DNA of 64,000 bases, from assembly GCA_002399735.1 (NCBI GenBank), contig DHEF01000002.1, positions 15,978-79,977 of the forward strand, read 5' to 3'. Positions within the stretch are counted from its first letter, which is position 1; each line of letters opens with the position of its first letter. Of the stretch, positions 54,083-63,132 are shown one piece after another. Origin of the DNA: Chitinophagaceae bacterium UBA4857. Its GTDB lineage: Bacteria > Bacteroidota > Bacteroidia > Chitinophagales > Chitinophagaceae. The notes below the pieces were generated by a model, which worked only from the letters and a program-made list of their open reading frames with translations, was not told the DNA's origin and searched no databases. A program made the position numbers and the translations under genes.

Positions 54083-55714
54083 TTATTTTAATACTTCAGG
54101 AATTACATCGCCAATGCTACCATTAGGCATTTGTATTTGCAACAAAGCCGCAACAGTTGGTGCAATATCTGTCATGTAGGTTTCGCGGTTTGTTTTACCG
54201 GGCTTAATGTTAAAGCCATACCATAATAACGGAATATGTGCATCGTATGGATTCCATGCGCCGTGTGTGGTACCGGTTTTACCGCCATCAAAATATTGTG
54301 GCATAAATACAAACTGTATATCGCCGCTCAATTTTGCATTGTAACCATTGGTTACACGTTCTTTAATTTTTGCAGGTATGGGGGTGCCGGCAAGGTTGTT
54401 TAAATCAAATGCCGTCATAATAGCAGGGTGTTGTTTTAAAACACTTACAGCCCATTTTTTAAATTCTTCTTCGTTTACTTTTCCGTTTTCTAAACTAGTA
54501 TAGTCAACAAAAAGCTGGTAGTTAATTACTTTTTCAATCGCATTTTTTACAGCAAATTTTGCTTCTGCTTTTTCGTTAATCCATTTGCGTACATCTTCAT
54601 CGTCAAAAACACCGGCAGGTATTTTATTTTCTTGCATAAAGCCCGGTACATGTGCCACTGCATGGTCAGAAGTTAAAAATACAGTGTATTGTCCTTTGCC
54701 AATTTTAGTATCCAGGTAGGTTAAAAATGCAGCAAGGTCACGGTCAAAACGCAGGTAAGTATCTTCTATTTCAATTGAGTTTGGTCCAAAAGTATGCCCT
54801 ATATAATCGGTAGATGAAAAGCTAACCGCCAGGAAATCGGTATTACCGGTTTGGCCTAATCTTTCCCCTTCAATAGCCGCTTTAGCCATATCAAAAGTAT
54901 AGGTGTTGCCCTGTGGTGTTTTCTTAAATGCTTCCCATTTGTCGGCATCTTTTAAATTATTGGTAATATGCGGGAAGGTGTTGTCTTCGCCATTTATTCT
55001 GCCTTCGTATGGTTTATCATCGGCAGTACTTTGTGTGTAAGTTTTAATATCAAATAAAGTATTCCAGTTTTGCGCTAAGTATCTTGATGGTAAATCTTTT
55101 TTATTAAAGTTGGTTACCCACTCAGGCAAAGCATTCATGTAATAACTGCTGGTAATCCAACCACCCGTTTTATTATCAAACCAATAAGCTGCATTGGCAG
55201 TATGGCCGGCAGGTAAAATACCACCGCGGTCTTTAATAGCAATACCAATGGTTTTACTTTTAAAATTAGTGGCTAAACGTAATTCGTCGGTAACGGTGGT
55301 TGTCCATAAATTAGCAGGCGACATTTTACCGGCATTTGAATTACTGCCCACACCAACAACGGTTGAGTCATCGGTACAATACCATGTTCTCTTTAAATCT
55401 TTACGGTACCAGTTGTTACCAACAATACCTGTAATGGCAGGCACCGATCCGGTGTATACAGTGGTGTGGCCAACTGCCGTATAAGTAGGGGTGTAAGGAA
55501 TGAAAGTATTTTCGCAGGTATGCCCCTGTTGCATTAAACGTTTAAAACCGTTATTGGTGTAGCGGTCGTTAAAACGGTATAGATAATCCCAGCGCATCTG
55601 GTCTATCATAATACCTACTACTAATTTTGGACGGCTTACTCCTTTAGACGGCGTTTGTGCCTGTGCATTAGTAAAACTAAAAACTACTAACGCCATAAGT
55701 GCTATAAACTTCAT
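54083..55714 (-). CDS. PafA-type alkaline phosphatase
   Basis: 543 residues, secreted: signal peptide about residues 1-20 (MKFIALMALVVFSFTNAQAQ). Residues known from Elizabethkingia PafA fall at the same or nearly the same positions: metal ligand D38, nucleophile T79 (PYTPTYTAVGHTT), N100, K161 and R163 (known K162/R164), D303/H307, D350/H351 and H484 (known D305, H309, D352/H353, H486). It is a zinc-dependent, broadly specific phosphomonoesterase that supplies phosphate from the periplasm. It stands alone on the minus strand. I am confident of the family and of likely activity. Confidence 0.95.
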   Translation of the reverse strand: MKFIALMALVVFSFTNAQAQTPSKGVSRPKLVVGIMIDQMRWDYLYRFNDRYTNNGFKRLMQQGHTCENTFIPYTPTYTAVGHTTVYTGSVPAITGIVGNNWYRKDLKRTWYCTDDSTVVGVGSNSNAGKMSPANLWTTTVTDELRLATNFKSKTIGIAIKDRGGILPAGHTANAAYWFDNKTGGWITSSYYMNALPEWVTNFNKKDLPSRYLAQNWNTLFDIKTYTQSTADDKPYEGRINGEDNTFPHITNNLKDADKWEAFKKTPQGNTYTFDMAKAAIEGERLGQTGNTDFLAVSFSSTDYIGHTFGPNSIEIEDTYLRFDRDLAAFLTYLDTKIGKGQYTVFLTSDHAVAHVPGFMQENKIPAGVFDDEDVRKWINEKAEAKFAVKNAIEKVINYQLFVDYTSLENGKVNEEEFKKWAVSVLKQHPAIMTAFDLNNLAGTPIPAKIKERVTNGYNAKLSGDIQFVFMPQYFDGGKTGTTHGAWNPYDAHIPLLWYGFNIKPGKTNRETYMTDIAPTVAALLQIQMPNGSIGDVIPEVLK

Positions 55715-55815
55715 ACGTACAACATTTGTTGCAAAAGTAGGGGATTATGTTTGCTTATAAAGTTGCCAAATAAGCCGTAACATTCAGTTAATATTTAATG
55801 GTATAAAACCTTAAA

Positions 55816-57021
55816 CTATTTTAGCAATTTGTACAATAACAAGGCAGTAAAAACAGATAATGCCCCAACAACATACCAGGTAACAGTAAAACCTGCATGT
55901 TGCGCCAATTGCGAGCCACCAATGGGGCCTAATGTTTGTGCCGCTGACCAAGCCATTGTGTATAACCCTGCGTATTGTCCACGGTTATGTGGTTTAGCCC
56001 GGGCAATCCAATAACTATTCATAAAAGGCATGGCATACATTTCGCCAAATGTTATAAACATAATCATTACTACAGCCAGCGAATAATCGAGTAGCGGAAC
56101 ATTTAATATTAAAAAGCCCATACCGGTTAATACCATACCAATGCTCATGTATAAAATGTTGCGGCCCTTGGTTTCCAGTTTATACACCATCACCATTTCT
56201 ACTAAGGCAATGGTAAGTCCGTTAATAGCCATTAGTACACCAATAAATTCTTCCGTAAAACCCTTTTGTTTTTTCATAAATACCGGAAAGTTGGTAAACA
56301 ACTGAAAAAAGCAGGCCGCAAACAAAACTGTTAAGCCAATAAAAATCAGGAAGGTTTTGTCCCGATAAGCTGAGGACGCTTTAGTGTTTTCTATCGTTGT
56401 AGTAGCAGGTTTTTGCTCGGTAGCAATTTGTTGGCTGGGTTTTAAATAAATAAACAATAATACACCGGCAAAAATATTGGTAACGCCATCTACCCAAAAC
56501 AGCAACTCGTAACTACGTGCAGCCAATACACCGCCAACTGCACTTCCCAACGCCCAACCTAAATTAATAGCCAGCCTGTTTAATGAGTAAGATCTGGTGC
56601 GGTTTTCAGCTTTGCTGAATAATGCAATGGCCGTTGCATTAGCCGGCCGGAAAGCCTCGTTTACAAAACTTAGTAAAAATGTAAACCCGCAAATCATCTC
56701 GTAGCTTTTTACCTGCCCTAGTACAAAAAATAGTAAACCGCCACCTACAAGTGCTACTAACTGCACAGGGAAGTGACCAATTTTATCTGTGATTTTACCA
56801 CCAACATAAGCCCCGCAAAAAGCACCAAAACCAAATAAGCCAAATACAATACCTGCATCGGCAATAGTGTAACCCATGGCCGGGCTGGTCAGGTATAAGG
56901 TCATAAATGGTACAACCATAGTGCCCGATCGGTTAATAAGCATTATTACCGACAGTAACCAGGTTTCGCGGGATAAACCGCTGTATGCATTTTTATACGT
57001 TTGAATAGTGGAGTGTAACAT
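55816..57021 (-). CDS. MFS transporter
   Basis: 401 residues from the ATG at 57021; the longer reading adds 29 residues from an implausible start. About twelve membrane segments of the major facilitator type. The loop between the second and third segments reads GGKITDKIGHFPVQLV, a variant of the GxxxDRxGRR motif. C-terminal half: FLIFIGLTVLFAACFFQLFTNFP and YSLAVVMIMFITFGEMYAMPFMNSY. Substrate unknown; a drug or metabolite exporter is possible. Single gene. Confidence 0.88.
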   Translation of the reverse strand: MLHSTIQTYKNAYSGLSRETWLLSVIMLINRSGTMVVPFMTLYLTSPAMGYTIADAGIVFGLFGFGAFCGAYVGGKITDKIGHFPVQLVALVGGGLLFFVLGQVKSYEMICGFTFLLSFVNEAFRPANATAIALFSKAENRTRSYSLNRLAINLGWALGSAVGGVLAARSYELLFWVDGVTNIFAGVLLFIYLKPSQQIATEQKPATTTIENTKASSAYRDKTFLIFIGLTVLFAACFFQLFTNFPVFMKKQKGFTEEFIGVLMAINGLTIALVEMVMVYKLETKGRNILYMSIGMVLTGMGFLILNVPLLDYSLAVVMIMFITFGEMYAMPFMNSYWIARAKPHNRGQYAGLYTMAWSAAQTLGPIGGSQLAQHAGFTVTWYVVGALSVFTALLLYKLLK

Positions 57022-57177
57022 GGAGGCGGCATAAGTAGGCCGTAGCAAAATTAACAAACGGCAAATACTTAATGGTAAAAATAGTTGTACGGTAAAAATG
57101 ACGTACAATATGTATTAACAAAATATCAATGGCAGTAACCATACATTTTAGTTAATTTGCCCTGTATATAAAAGGTT

Positions 57178-58308
57178 ATGATTAGAAAGTTTTTATTATT
57201 GTCTTGTTTAATAGCGGCAAATGTTTGTATGGCGCAAAAGGATATATTGTTTACTATAAAGGAACTGCCTGCTTTTCACCCGAAAGGCAGTAATATTTAC
57301 CTGGCCGGATCATTTAACGGTTGGAACCCTGCCGACGATAACTACAAATTTTCCCGTAACAATGATGGGCAGTATATTTTAAAGCTGTCCTTAACCGGAA
57401 ATAATTACGAGTATAAAATTACACGAGGCTCATGGGATAAAGTGGAGACAACAAAAGAGGGTGGTGCTATAGCAAACCGTAACCTGCAAGTACGGGAAAG
57501 TACAACCGTTGAGTTAAATGTGGCCGAATGGGCCGATAGATTCCCTACCGTAAAGCCTAAAAGCACCGCCAGTAAAAATGTGGCGGTGTTAGATACGGCT
57601 TTTCTTATCCCACAATTAAAACGTACCCGCCGCATAATGGTTTATTTGCCCGAAAACTATAATGCCGATCCAAAAAAGCGTTATCCGGTTTTGTATATGC
57701 ACGACGGACAAAATCTTTTTGATGACGCTACTTCGTTTTCAGGTGAGTGGGGAGTGGATGAATTTTTAGATACGCAAAAAGACAAAGCCTGTATAGTGGT
57801 GGCTATAGATCATGGTAATGATAAACGTTTAACAGAGTACAACCCTTATAACAATGAAAGGTTTGGACAGGGTGAAGGAAAAGCGTATGTAAATTTTTTA
57901 GCAAAAACCTTAAAGCCTTTTATTGATAAAAAATTTCGGACTAATAAAAGCAGGGAAAAAACTTTTGTAGCCGGTAGCTCGATGGGTGGGTTAATTTCCT
58001 TGTATACGGTAATGGCTTACCCCAAAGTATTTAGTGCTGCGGGTGTTTTTTCGCCGGCTTTTCATGTGGCAGGTAGCGAGTTATTAACCGATATTGAGAA
58101 AGCAGAAATTGCGCAGGATATACGTCTGTTTGTTTATGCCGGTAAACAAGAGAGTGATAATTTAATAAAGGAAGTAACAAGCGTAACGGATAAATTACGT
58201 ACGCATAATAATATTCGTATCTCCACCGTAATAGCTGATTATGGTAAACATACCGAAGCTGATTGGAAAAAAGCTTTTCCAGAATTTTATTACTGGCTGG
58301 TGCGGTAG
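57178..58308 (+). CDS. secreted esterase with N-terminal CBM48/AMPK-type domain
   Basis: 376 residues. Signal peptide (about 1-19). Residues about 22-115 resemble the early-set CBM48/CBM20-type glycogen-binding module (NIYLAGSFNGWNPADDNYKF). Residues about 135-376 are an alpha/beta-hydrolase of the esterase D / enterochelin-esterase group: RRIMVYLPENYN, PVLYMHDGQNLFD, and the nucleophile S268 in GSSMGGLIS. Such enzymes release acyl groups from carbohydrates or siderophores. The gene is single and its start is a clear ATG just after AAAGG. Confidence 0.9.
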   Translation: MIRKFLLLSCLIAANVCMAQKDILFTIKELPAFHPKGSNIYLAGSFNGWNPADDNYKFSRNNDGQYILKLSLTGNNYEYKITRGSWDKVETTKEGGAIANRNLQVRESTTVELNVAEWADRFPTVKPKSTASKNVAVLDTAFLIPQLKRTRRIMVYLPENYNADPKKRYPVLYMHDGQNLFDDATSFSGEWGVDEFLDTQKDKACIVVAIDHGNDKRLTEYNPYNNERFGQGEGKAYVNFLAKTLKPFIDKKFRTNKSREKTFVAGSSMGGLISLYTVMAYPKVFSAAGVFSPAFHVAGSELLTDIEKAEIAQDIRLFVYAGKQESDNLIKEVTSVTDKLRTHNNIRISTVIADYGKHTEADWKKAFPEFYYWLVR

Positions 58309-58318
58309 TATTTTTGTT

Positions 58319-58375
58319 ATCAGCTGCGGTAATTCTAATCATCGTCCCTTGCGTCGCACTCTTCAACAGCATCAA
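58319..58375. repeat. short dispersed repeat variant
   Basis: Reads atcagctgcggtaattctaa, tcatcgtcccttgcgtcgca and ctcttcaacagcatcaat. It belongs to the cgtccctt-gcgtcgcactc variant shared with 27586, 39984 and 41647. Confidence 0.5.
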
Positions 58376-58387
58376 TACTAATCAACA

Positions 58388-58421
58388 AAAACAGCCGGCT
58401 ACTTTTGTAACCGACTGTTAA
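58388..58421 (-). terminator. candidate terminator of the small lipoprotein gene
   Basis: Imperfect stem ACAGcCGGcTAC / GTAaCCGaCTGT with a 4-base loop, two c-a mismatches; on the minus strand it is followed by TTTTTG. It lies 20 bases beyond the stop at 58441. Moderately convincing. Confidence 0.5.
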
Positions 58422-58440
58422 TTGTGCATGTGTAAATATA

Positions 58441-58875
58441 TTATTGTCTTTGATAGGTTTCCTTGATCAAATTTCCTCCACCATCGCGGTAAGTAACTAT
58501 CAGGTTTTTACAGTTAAAACTTTCTATGTTGGATGTTCCGCTATTTAGTATTAATAGTCTGCCTCTTACATCCCATGTTCCACTCTCTGTTCCACTGGGT
58601 GAACAGCTTGTGCCGGCATCGGTATAGATAAATGTTTTATCGGCTTTTAGCTCATTTATATCGTCCAGCTCGCAGGGTTCGTAAATGTCGTGCAGTACAT
58701 CTACCTCGGTACTGGTTACAAGTTTAGCGGCTACAATTTTGTACTTGCCGGCAATGGAGGCTACGGTTAATTCACAATCCATATCATCGTCATCATCATC
58801 GCTACTTTTTTTACAGGATGTAAATAAAAGACCTGTCATTAATACCGCAATGATTACCTGAAATTTTAGTTGCAT
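58441..58875 (-). CDS. small lipocalin-like lipoprotein
   Basis: 144 residues. Lipoprotein signal with lipidated Cys near residue 21 (LLFTSCKK), followed by an acidic linker DDDDDD. The mature part follows the short lipocalin-like plan common in Bacteroidota: SIAGKYKIVAAKLVTS, LKADKTFIYTDAGTSC, SGTWDVRGRLLILNS, NLIVTYRDG. Ligand unknown. Single gene on the minus strand. Confidence 0.7.
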   Translation of the reverse strand: MQLKFQVIIAVLMTGLLFTSCKKSSDDDDDDMDCELTVASIAGKYKIVAAKLVTSTEVDVLHDIYEPCELDDINELKADKTFIYTDAGTSCSPSGTESGTWDVRGRLLILNSGTSNIESFNCKNLIVTYRDGGGNLIKETYQRQ

Positions 58876-59243
58876 GAGCTTTTTTATAATACATCGATGC
58901 AGGTATTATTATGTCATCAAAGAAAGTAATATTATTATAGCGTACTTCTTAAGTTAATAGCATTAGAGAGACTCGGCTGAGAAGAGGTATTTACTATTAA
59001 CCATGAACGATTAACAATGAACTAAAAGATGAAAGGCTGCCCGATGCGCCCCGAATGACGAAAACAACGCTTCGTTCCTTAGCTTGTTTTCTAACTCGGG
59101 GCCGGGTTATATTCTAATGCTCAATGGCTGCCCGATGCGAAGGGTTTAGTGCGTAACGCAGTGGAGCACCGGAGCGAAGCGGAGCCCGTAGCAGCGGGAA
59201 CTGCAGCTGATTAGTATTACTGTTGCTGACAGCTCCCAATAAA
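58876..59243. repeat. repeat-rich gap with compound hairpin
   Basis: No gene. 59048-59102 form a compound hairpin: GCCCCGA with TCGGGGC outside, GAAAACAA with TTGTTTTC inside. 59126-59237 is a relative of the 23902-24021 element, with GGCTG and CAGC ends. Between 59031 and 59047 the start of another such element (aaaggctgcccgatgcg) is visible. Confidence 0.6.
59126..59237. repeat. ~112-bp relative of the GGGCTG-ended element
   Basis: Shares ggctgcccgatgcga, agcggagcccgtagcag, and ctgattagtattactg-ttgctgacagctccc with 23902-24021, with indels in the middle. It lies just beyond the RNase Z stop. Confidence 0.5.
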
Positions 59244-60149
59244 TTAAACGATACGGTAACAAACACCTTCCAACGCCAGGTGCGAATTGGGGAACACTTC
59301 ACGGGCTTCTGTTTCAAACTCGTCCAGCTTATCGTACTTACTACTAAAGTGGCCTATCAATAATTTTTTTACACCGGCTTTTTGGGCAATGGTTGCCGCT
59401 TGTTTGGTAGTGCTGTGAAAACGAAACGTGGCCAGGTCACGCAAATGATCGAGGTAAGTTGTTTCGTGGTAAATCATATCGAACCCTGCAATATGTGGCA
59501 ACAACGCTTCATCATATTTTGTATCGGCACAAAAGGCATAACTGCATGCAGGTGGCGGATCGGTGGTTAAAAACTCGTTAGGGATTACCTCGTTGTTGGG
59601 CGTAATAAAGTTTTTACCTGCTTTTAACGAAGCGTAATAATTATGCGGTATTTGGTATTCCTGTACTTTATTGATAAGCAATTTTCGTGGAGCAGGTTTT
59701 TCGGTAAATGAAAAACCAAAACACTCAATACGGTGATTGGTTCGAAAGCATTTGATGGTACATTGTTCATCATCTACCAAAATACCCTCGTTGCGTATGG
59801 TATGAAAATGTATATCGAAGGATAAATGATTATCGGCAACTTTTAATTGTAACTCGATTAGCTGTTGCAAGGGGGCTGGGCCGTACACATGCAAATCCTG
59901 TTTGCGGCCCAGCAGGCTAAATGAATTGATAAGACCGATAAGACCAAAATAATGATCGCCATGCAAGTGCGAAATAAAGATGCGGGATATTTTGCTGCGA
60001 CGTATTTTATAATTAATAAGCTGTATTTGTGTTCCTTCACCACAGTCCACCATAAAGTTATCGTTGTTAAGGGAAACGATTTGACTGGTGGGATGCCTGT
60101 CAAATGCAGGTACCGCCGAGTTATTGCCTAATATGGTGACAGCTAACAT
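59244..60149 (-). CDS. rnz: ribonuclease Z
   Basis: 301 residues. A metallo-beta-lactamase fold with the zinc motif H61-L-H63-G-D65-H66 in SHLHGDHYFGLIGL. Other features: N-terminal VTILGNNSAVPAFDRHPTSQ, DCGEGTQIQL, and DMIYHETTYL with the Glu/His pocket. It matures the 3' end of tRNA precursors. The size agrees with short-form (tRNase ZS) enzymes. Cytosolic, single gene; the 59114-59317 short reading on the same strand is out of frame and not real. Confidence 0.95.
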   Translation of the reverse strand: MLAVTILGNNSAVPAFDRHPTSQIVSLNNDNFMVDCGEGTQIQLINYKIRRSKISRIFISHLHGDHYFGLIGLINSFSLLGRKQDLHVYGPAPLQQLIELQLKVADNHLSFDIHFHTIRNEGILVDDEQCTIKCFRTNHRIECFGFSFTEKPAPRKLLINKVQEYQIPHNYYASLKAGKNFITPNNEVIPNEFLTTDPPPACSYAFCADTKYDEALLPHIAGFDMIYHETTYLDHLRDLATFRFHSTTKQAATIAQKAGVKKLLIGHFSSKYDKLDEFETEAREVFPNSHLALEGVCYRIV

Positions 60150-60244
60150 GTGTTAAAGATAATGCGAAAGGTTTTTCTTTTTTGTAAAGACTGTTTAATA
60201 TGTTTTTTTGCTGCACTGCTCCGGAATAATTTACCGAAGGCTGC

Positions 60245-60877
60245 TTATAAAAGTTTATGTTGTGTTGCTACTTTTAATAGTTGTTGCGTATTGTTTGCGT
60301 TTAACTTTTGCATCAGGTTTTTACGGTGTGTTTCTACCGTATAAGGGCTTAAAAATAGCTTTTCAGCTATCTGCGGGCCGTTTAAACCTTCGTGTAATAA
60401 TGCAATTATTTCTTTTTCGCGGCGGGTTAGCACCGGTATATTGTGTATGGCTTCGGATACTGTTTTAAATTGTTCCAGTAATTTTTGGTTAGCCGATTTG
60501 CTGAGGAATATTTTGTTGTCCATTACTTCATCAATGGCCGTAAGCAACTCATCACGCTCCATGTTTTTAAGTAAATAGCCATTGCCGCCCTTGGCAAGAA
60601 ATTGGGTGATTATTCCGGCTTCGTTGGTGGAGGTGAGTCCGATTATTTTTACCTGTTTATTGTTTTTACGAATGGTTTCGCATAAGGATAAGCCATCCGT
60701 ATCGGGTAAATTAATGTCCAGTAAAATTACATCGGGGGTTGCTGTTTTCAGGTATTCAATGGTTTGTTTACCGGTGTGCAGACTGGCGGTTATTTGCAGA
60801 TAACTAACATCCTTAACCATCATGGCCACACCGCCACTAACCAAGGGATGGTCATCAACAATAATCAGTTTTATCAT
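60245..60877 (-). CDS. LuxR-type response regulator
   Basis: 210 residues. Receiver domain (about 1-120) with DD at residues 8-9, phosphoacceptor D54 in VILLDINLPD, and the conserved Lys in GYLLKNMERDEL. LuxR HTH domain (about 145-205): LTRREKEIIALLHEGLNGPQIAEKLFLSPYTVETHRKNL. It follows the kinase 60953-62980 at a 75-base spacing, so it is the partner of that kinase. Targets are unknown. Confidence 0.93.
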   Translation of the reverse strand: MIKLIIVDDHPLVSGGVAMMVKDVSYLQITASLHTGKQTIEYLKTATPDVILLDINLPDTDGLSLCETIRKNNKQVKIIGLTSTNEAGIITQFLAKGGNGYLLKNMERDELLTAIDEVMDNKIFLSKSANQKLLEQFKTVSEAIHNIPVLTRREKEIIALLHEGLNGPQIAEKLFLSPYTVETHRKNLMQKLNANNTQQLLKVATQHKLL

Positions 60878-60952
60878 GGTACAACACTATTGCCATGAAA
60901 ATACATCGAAAATTGTTTGTAAGCGATATTTTGTCGGGAAAAACTTTTTTTG

Positions 60953-62980
60953 TTACTCGTTTATTAAAAAATCCATCATTACAGTAGTGCCAACTTCCTG
61001 TTGCGAGTCGATAGAAAGCTGCCCATTCAGATAGGTAACCCTGCTTTTTACCGATTCAAGCCCAATGCTGGCCTTGTTGCTTTGTTCGGCTGTATTAAAA
61101 CCACGACCATTATCTTCTATGGTAACCGTAAGCCGGTTGCCATCTTTGTTAAACTGCAAGATGGCTTCGGTTGCCTGGGCATGTTTCATAATATTGTTTA
61201 ATAATTCCTGCACAATTCGGTACAGCATAATTTCGGTAGAAGGGCTTAAACGTTTATCCATACCAAAAACCATCAGGTTGGTATGCAATAACTGGCCGGC
61301 ATTGATGCTGCTGCATAATTCCTGTACGGCTTGTATCAGCCCTATTTTAATTAAAACCTCGGGCATCATATTATGTGCAATGCGACGTACTTCTTCTGAT
61401 GCCGTATTTACCAACTCGTAGCTTTTTATAAAAACAGGGTTTTGGCTTAAGTCGGCTCTTTCGTGTTGCAGACTGCTAAAGTGCATTTTAACAGTGGAAA
61501 ATAAACCGCCTAATCCGTCGTGGAGGTCTTTGGCGATACGGGTACGTTCGGTTTCTTGCCCGTTAATCATGCTTTGCATACTTACTACCTGCTGTTGTTG
61601 TTGTAAAAACTGTATATGTTGTTGTTTGTTTTCGTTATCTTTTTTAACTAATAACTGATTTTTTTTACTGTTTTTATACAGAAATAATAATAACAATAAA
61701 ACAACACCTGCAATGGCACCGCCAATGATTAACCATTTGTTACGCTGTAATATTTTTAGATTATTGAGTGTGTTGCTAAGTCTTAGTTCGGTAATGGCTT
61801 TTTCTTTTAACTGGTTTTGGTACTTTGCTTCCAGAAAATTAAGCTCGTTGGTTTTATTATTATTGTAAATACTATCGGTAAGTGTGTTTACAATGCTGTA
61901 GTAGTTGGCTGCTTTTGCAAACTGACCTTGTTGTTGGTAACTGCGTGCTAACAGTTTGCTAATTTCTAATTGTTGGTCGGTTAGCTCGTTGGCTTTGCTT
62001 AATTCGTATGCGGGTAACAGGTTGCTAATGGCTAATGCATAATTGTTTTGTTCAAGGTAAATATTTCCCAAACGGTTATAAATAAATACGACATTTCTAT
62101 CGTCGCCTAATTTGTTGGCGTAATCCAATGCTTGCTGGTATAAAGTAATTGCTTTGCTTTGGTTTTTATTATAAGTCAGCTCATAATCGCCTTGCATATA
62201 ATTACTCGTGTATAAAGCATCAAACTTTTGCACGTCACTTAAACTGGCACTATCAATCAATTGGTCAAGTTTGGTAATGGTACTTTTTATGCCGGTTGCA
62301 TTTTTGGTCTGGCTGTAAATATCATAAAATAAGGAGTAGGCGGTAATTTGTAAAGGTGCTTTTAAACTATCAAATACTTTCTTCACTTTTTGTGCATATT
62401 CAGTAGCTTTTTCCGGCATTTTAAGGCTCATATAATCGGTAGCCATATTGATATAAACCGTAGCCAGATTTGTATAGTTAACCGGTTGTAATTGCTCTAC
62501 TATTTCAAGGGCTTGTAATCTATATTCCAAAGCTGTTTTAAAGTCGCCATTTACGTTGTAAATACTGCCAAGGTTGGATAGCAACATCATTTTTACCTTG
62601 TTGCGCTGTGCATTGTCCTTTAATGTTTCTGCAACAGTAACTGCGCTATTAAATGCTTCTAATGCACCTGCCCAGTTATTTGTTTTTTTATAATAATTAC
62701 CGGCAATATTGTAGGCTTGTATTTGCAGGGTAGGGTATTCACGTATGGTAGATAGTTGCTTTATACTATCCAGTGTAGCAATGCCCTTGGTAGCTTCCAG
62801 CTTATGATTTAATAAATAGTTCACCCATTTTAATGCTCCATATATCCTAACACTGTCATTTTTTTCAACCTTAAAACTGTTTATCAGGCTGTCCTCATTC
62901 ATGTTCTGGCTTTTAACCACGTACACCTTTGTACAAAGCAATACTATAAATAAACAGCGGATAATATGGTTGGGCCTCAT
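60953..62980 (-). CDS. TPR-containing sensor histidine kinase (HisKA_3 type)
   Basis: 675 residues. Signal sequence (about 1-25), TPR-like repeats (about 60-380), a membrane segment (WLIIGGAIAGVVLLLLLFLY, about 420-440), coiled coil, and a kinase core. The phospho-His is H487 in RIAKDLHDGLGGLFSTVKMHF (HisKA_3); the HATPase has LYRIVQELLNNIMKHAQA and IEDNGRGFN. It resembles NarL-type kinases fused to a periplasmic TPR sensor. Its design differs from the HisKA_2 kinase at 15564 although both have TPR sensors. Pairs with the 60245 regulator. Confidence 0.94.
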   Translation of the reverse strand: MRPNHIIRCLFIVLLCTKVYVVKSQNMNEDSLINSFKVEKNDSVRIYGALKWVNYLLNHKLEATKGIATLDSIKQLSTIREYPTLQIQAYNIAGNYYKKTNNWAGALEAFNSAVTVAETLKDNAQRNKVKMMLLSNLGSIYNVNGDFKTALEYRLQALEIVEQLQPVNYTNLATVYINMATDYMSLKMPEKATEYAQKVKKVFDSLKAPLQITAYSLFYDIYSQTKNATGIKSTITKLDQLIDSASLSDVQKFDALYTSNYMQGDYELTYNKNQSKAITLYQQALDYANKLGDDRNVVFIYNRLGNIYLEQNNYALAISNLLPAYELSKANELTDQQLEISKLLARSYQQQGQFAKAANYYSIVNTLTDSIYNNNKTNELNFLEAKYQNQLKEKAITELRLSNTLNNLKILQRNKWLIIGGAIAGVVLLLLLFLYKNSKKNQLLVKKDNENKQQHIQFLQQQQQVVSMQSMINGQETERTRIAKDLHDGLGGLFSTVKMHFSSLQHERADLSQNPVFIKSYELVNTASEEVRRIAHNMMPEVLIKIGLIQAVQELCSSINAGQLLHTNLMVFGMDKRLSPSTEIMLYRIVQELLNNIMKHAQATEAILQFNKDGNRLTVTIEDNGRGFNTAEQSNKASIGLESVKSRVTYLNGQLSIDSQQEVGTTVMMDFLINE

Positions 62981-63132
62981 GTAAAATATATTAATGAATA
63001 AAAATAGTTATTCTCTTCTCTATTTCATTACCTGCATTCAGGTATTTTTTTTACTGTTTTTTCATCTTGTTCAAGTATGGTTTCTGGCTATTGCAGGGGG
63101 TAGGTTTGTTGTACAATAAAGCTAAAACTAAC

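Noticed and set aside
55816..57108. Longer MFS protein starting at 57108
   Set aside because: The extra 29 residues do not fit family N-termini; the ATG at 57021 precedes a normal cytosolic helix leading into the first membrane segment.
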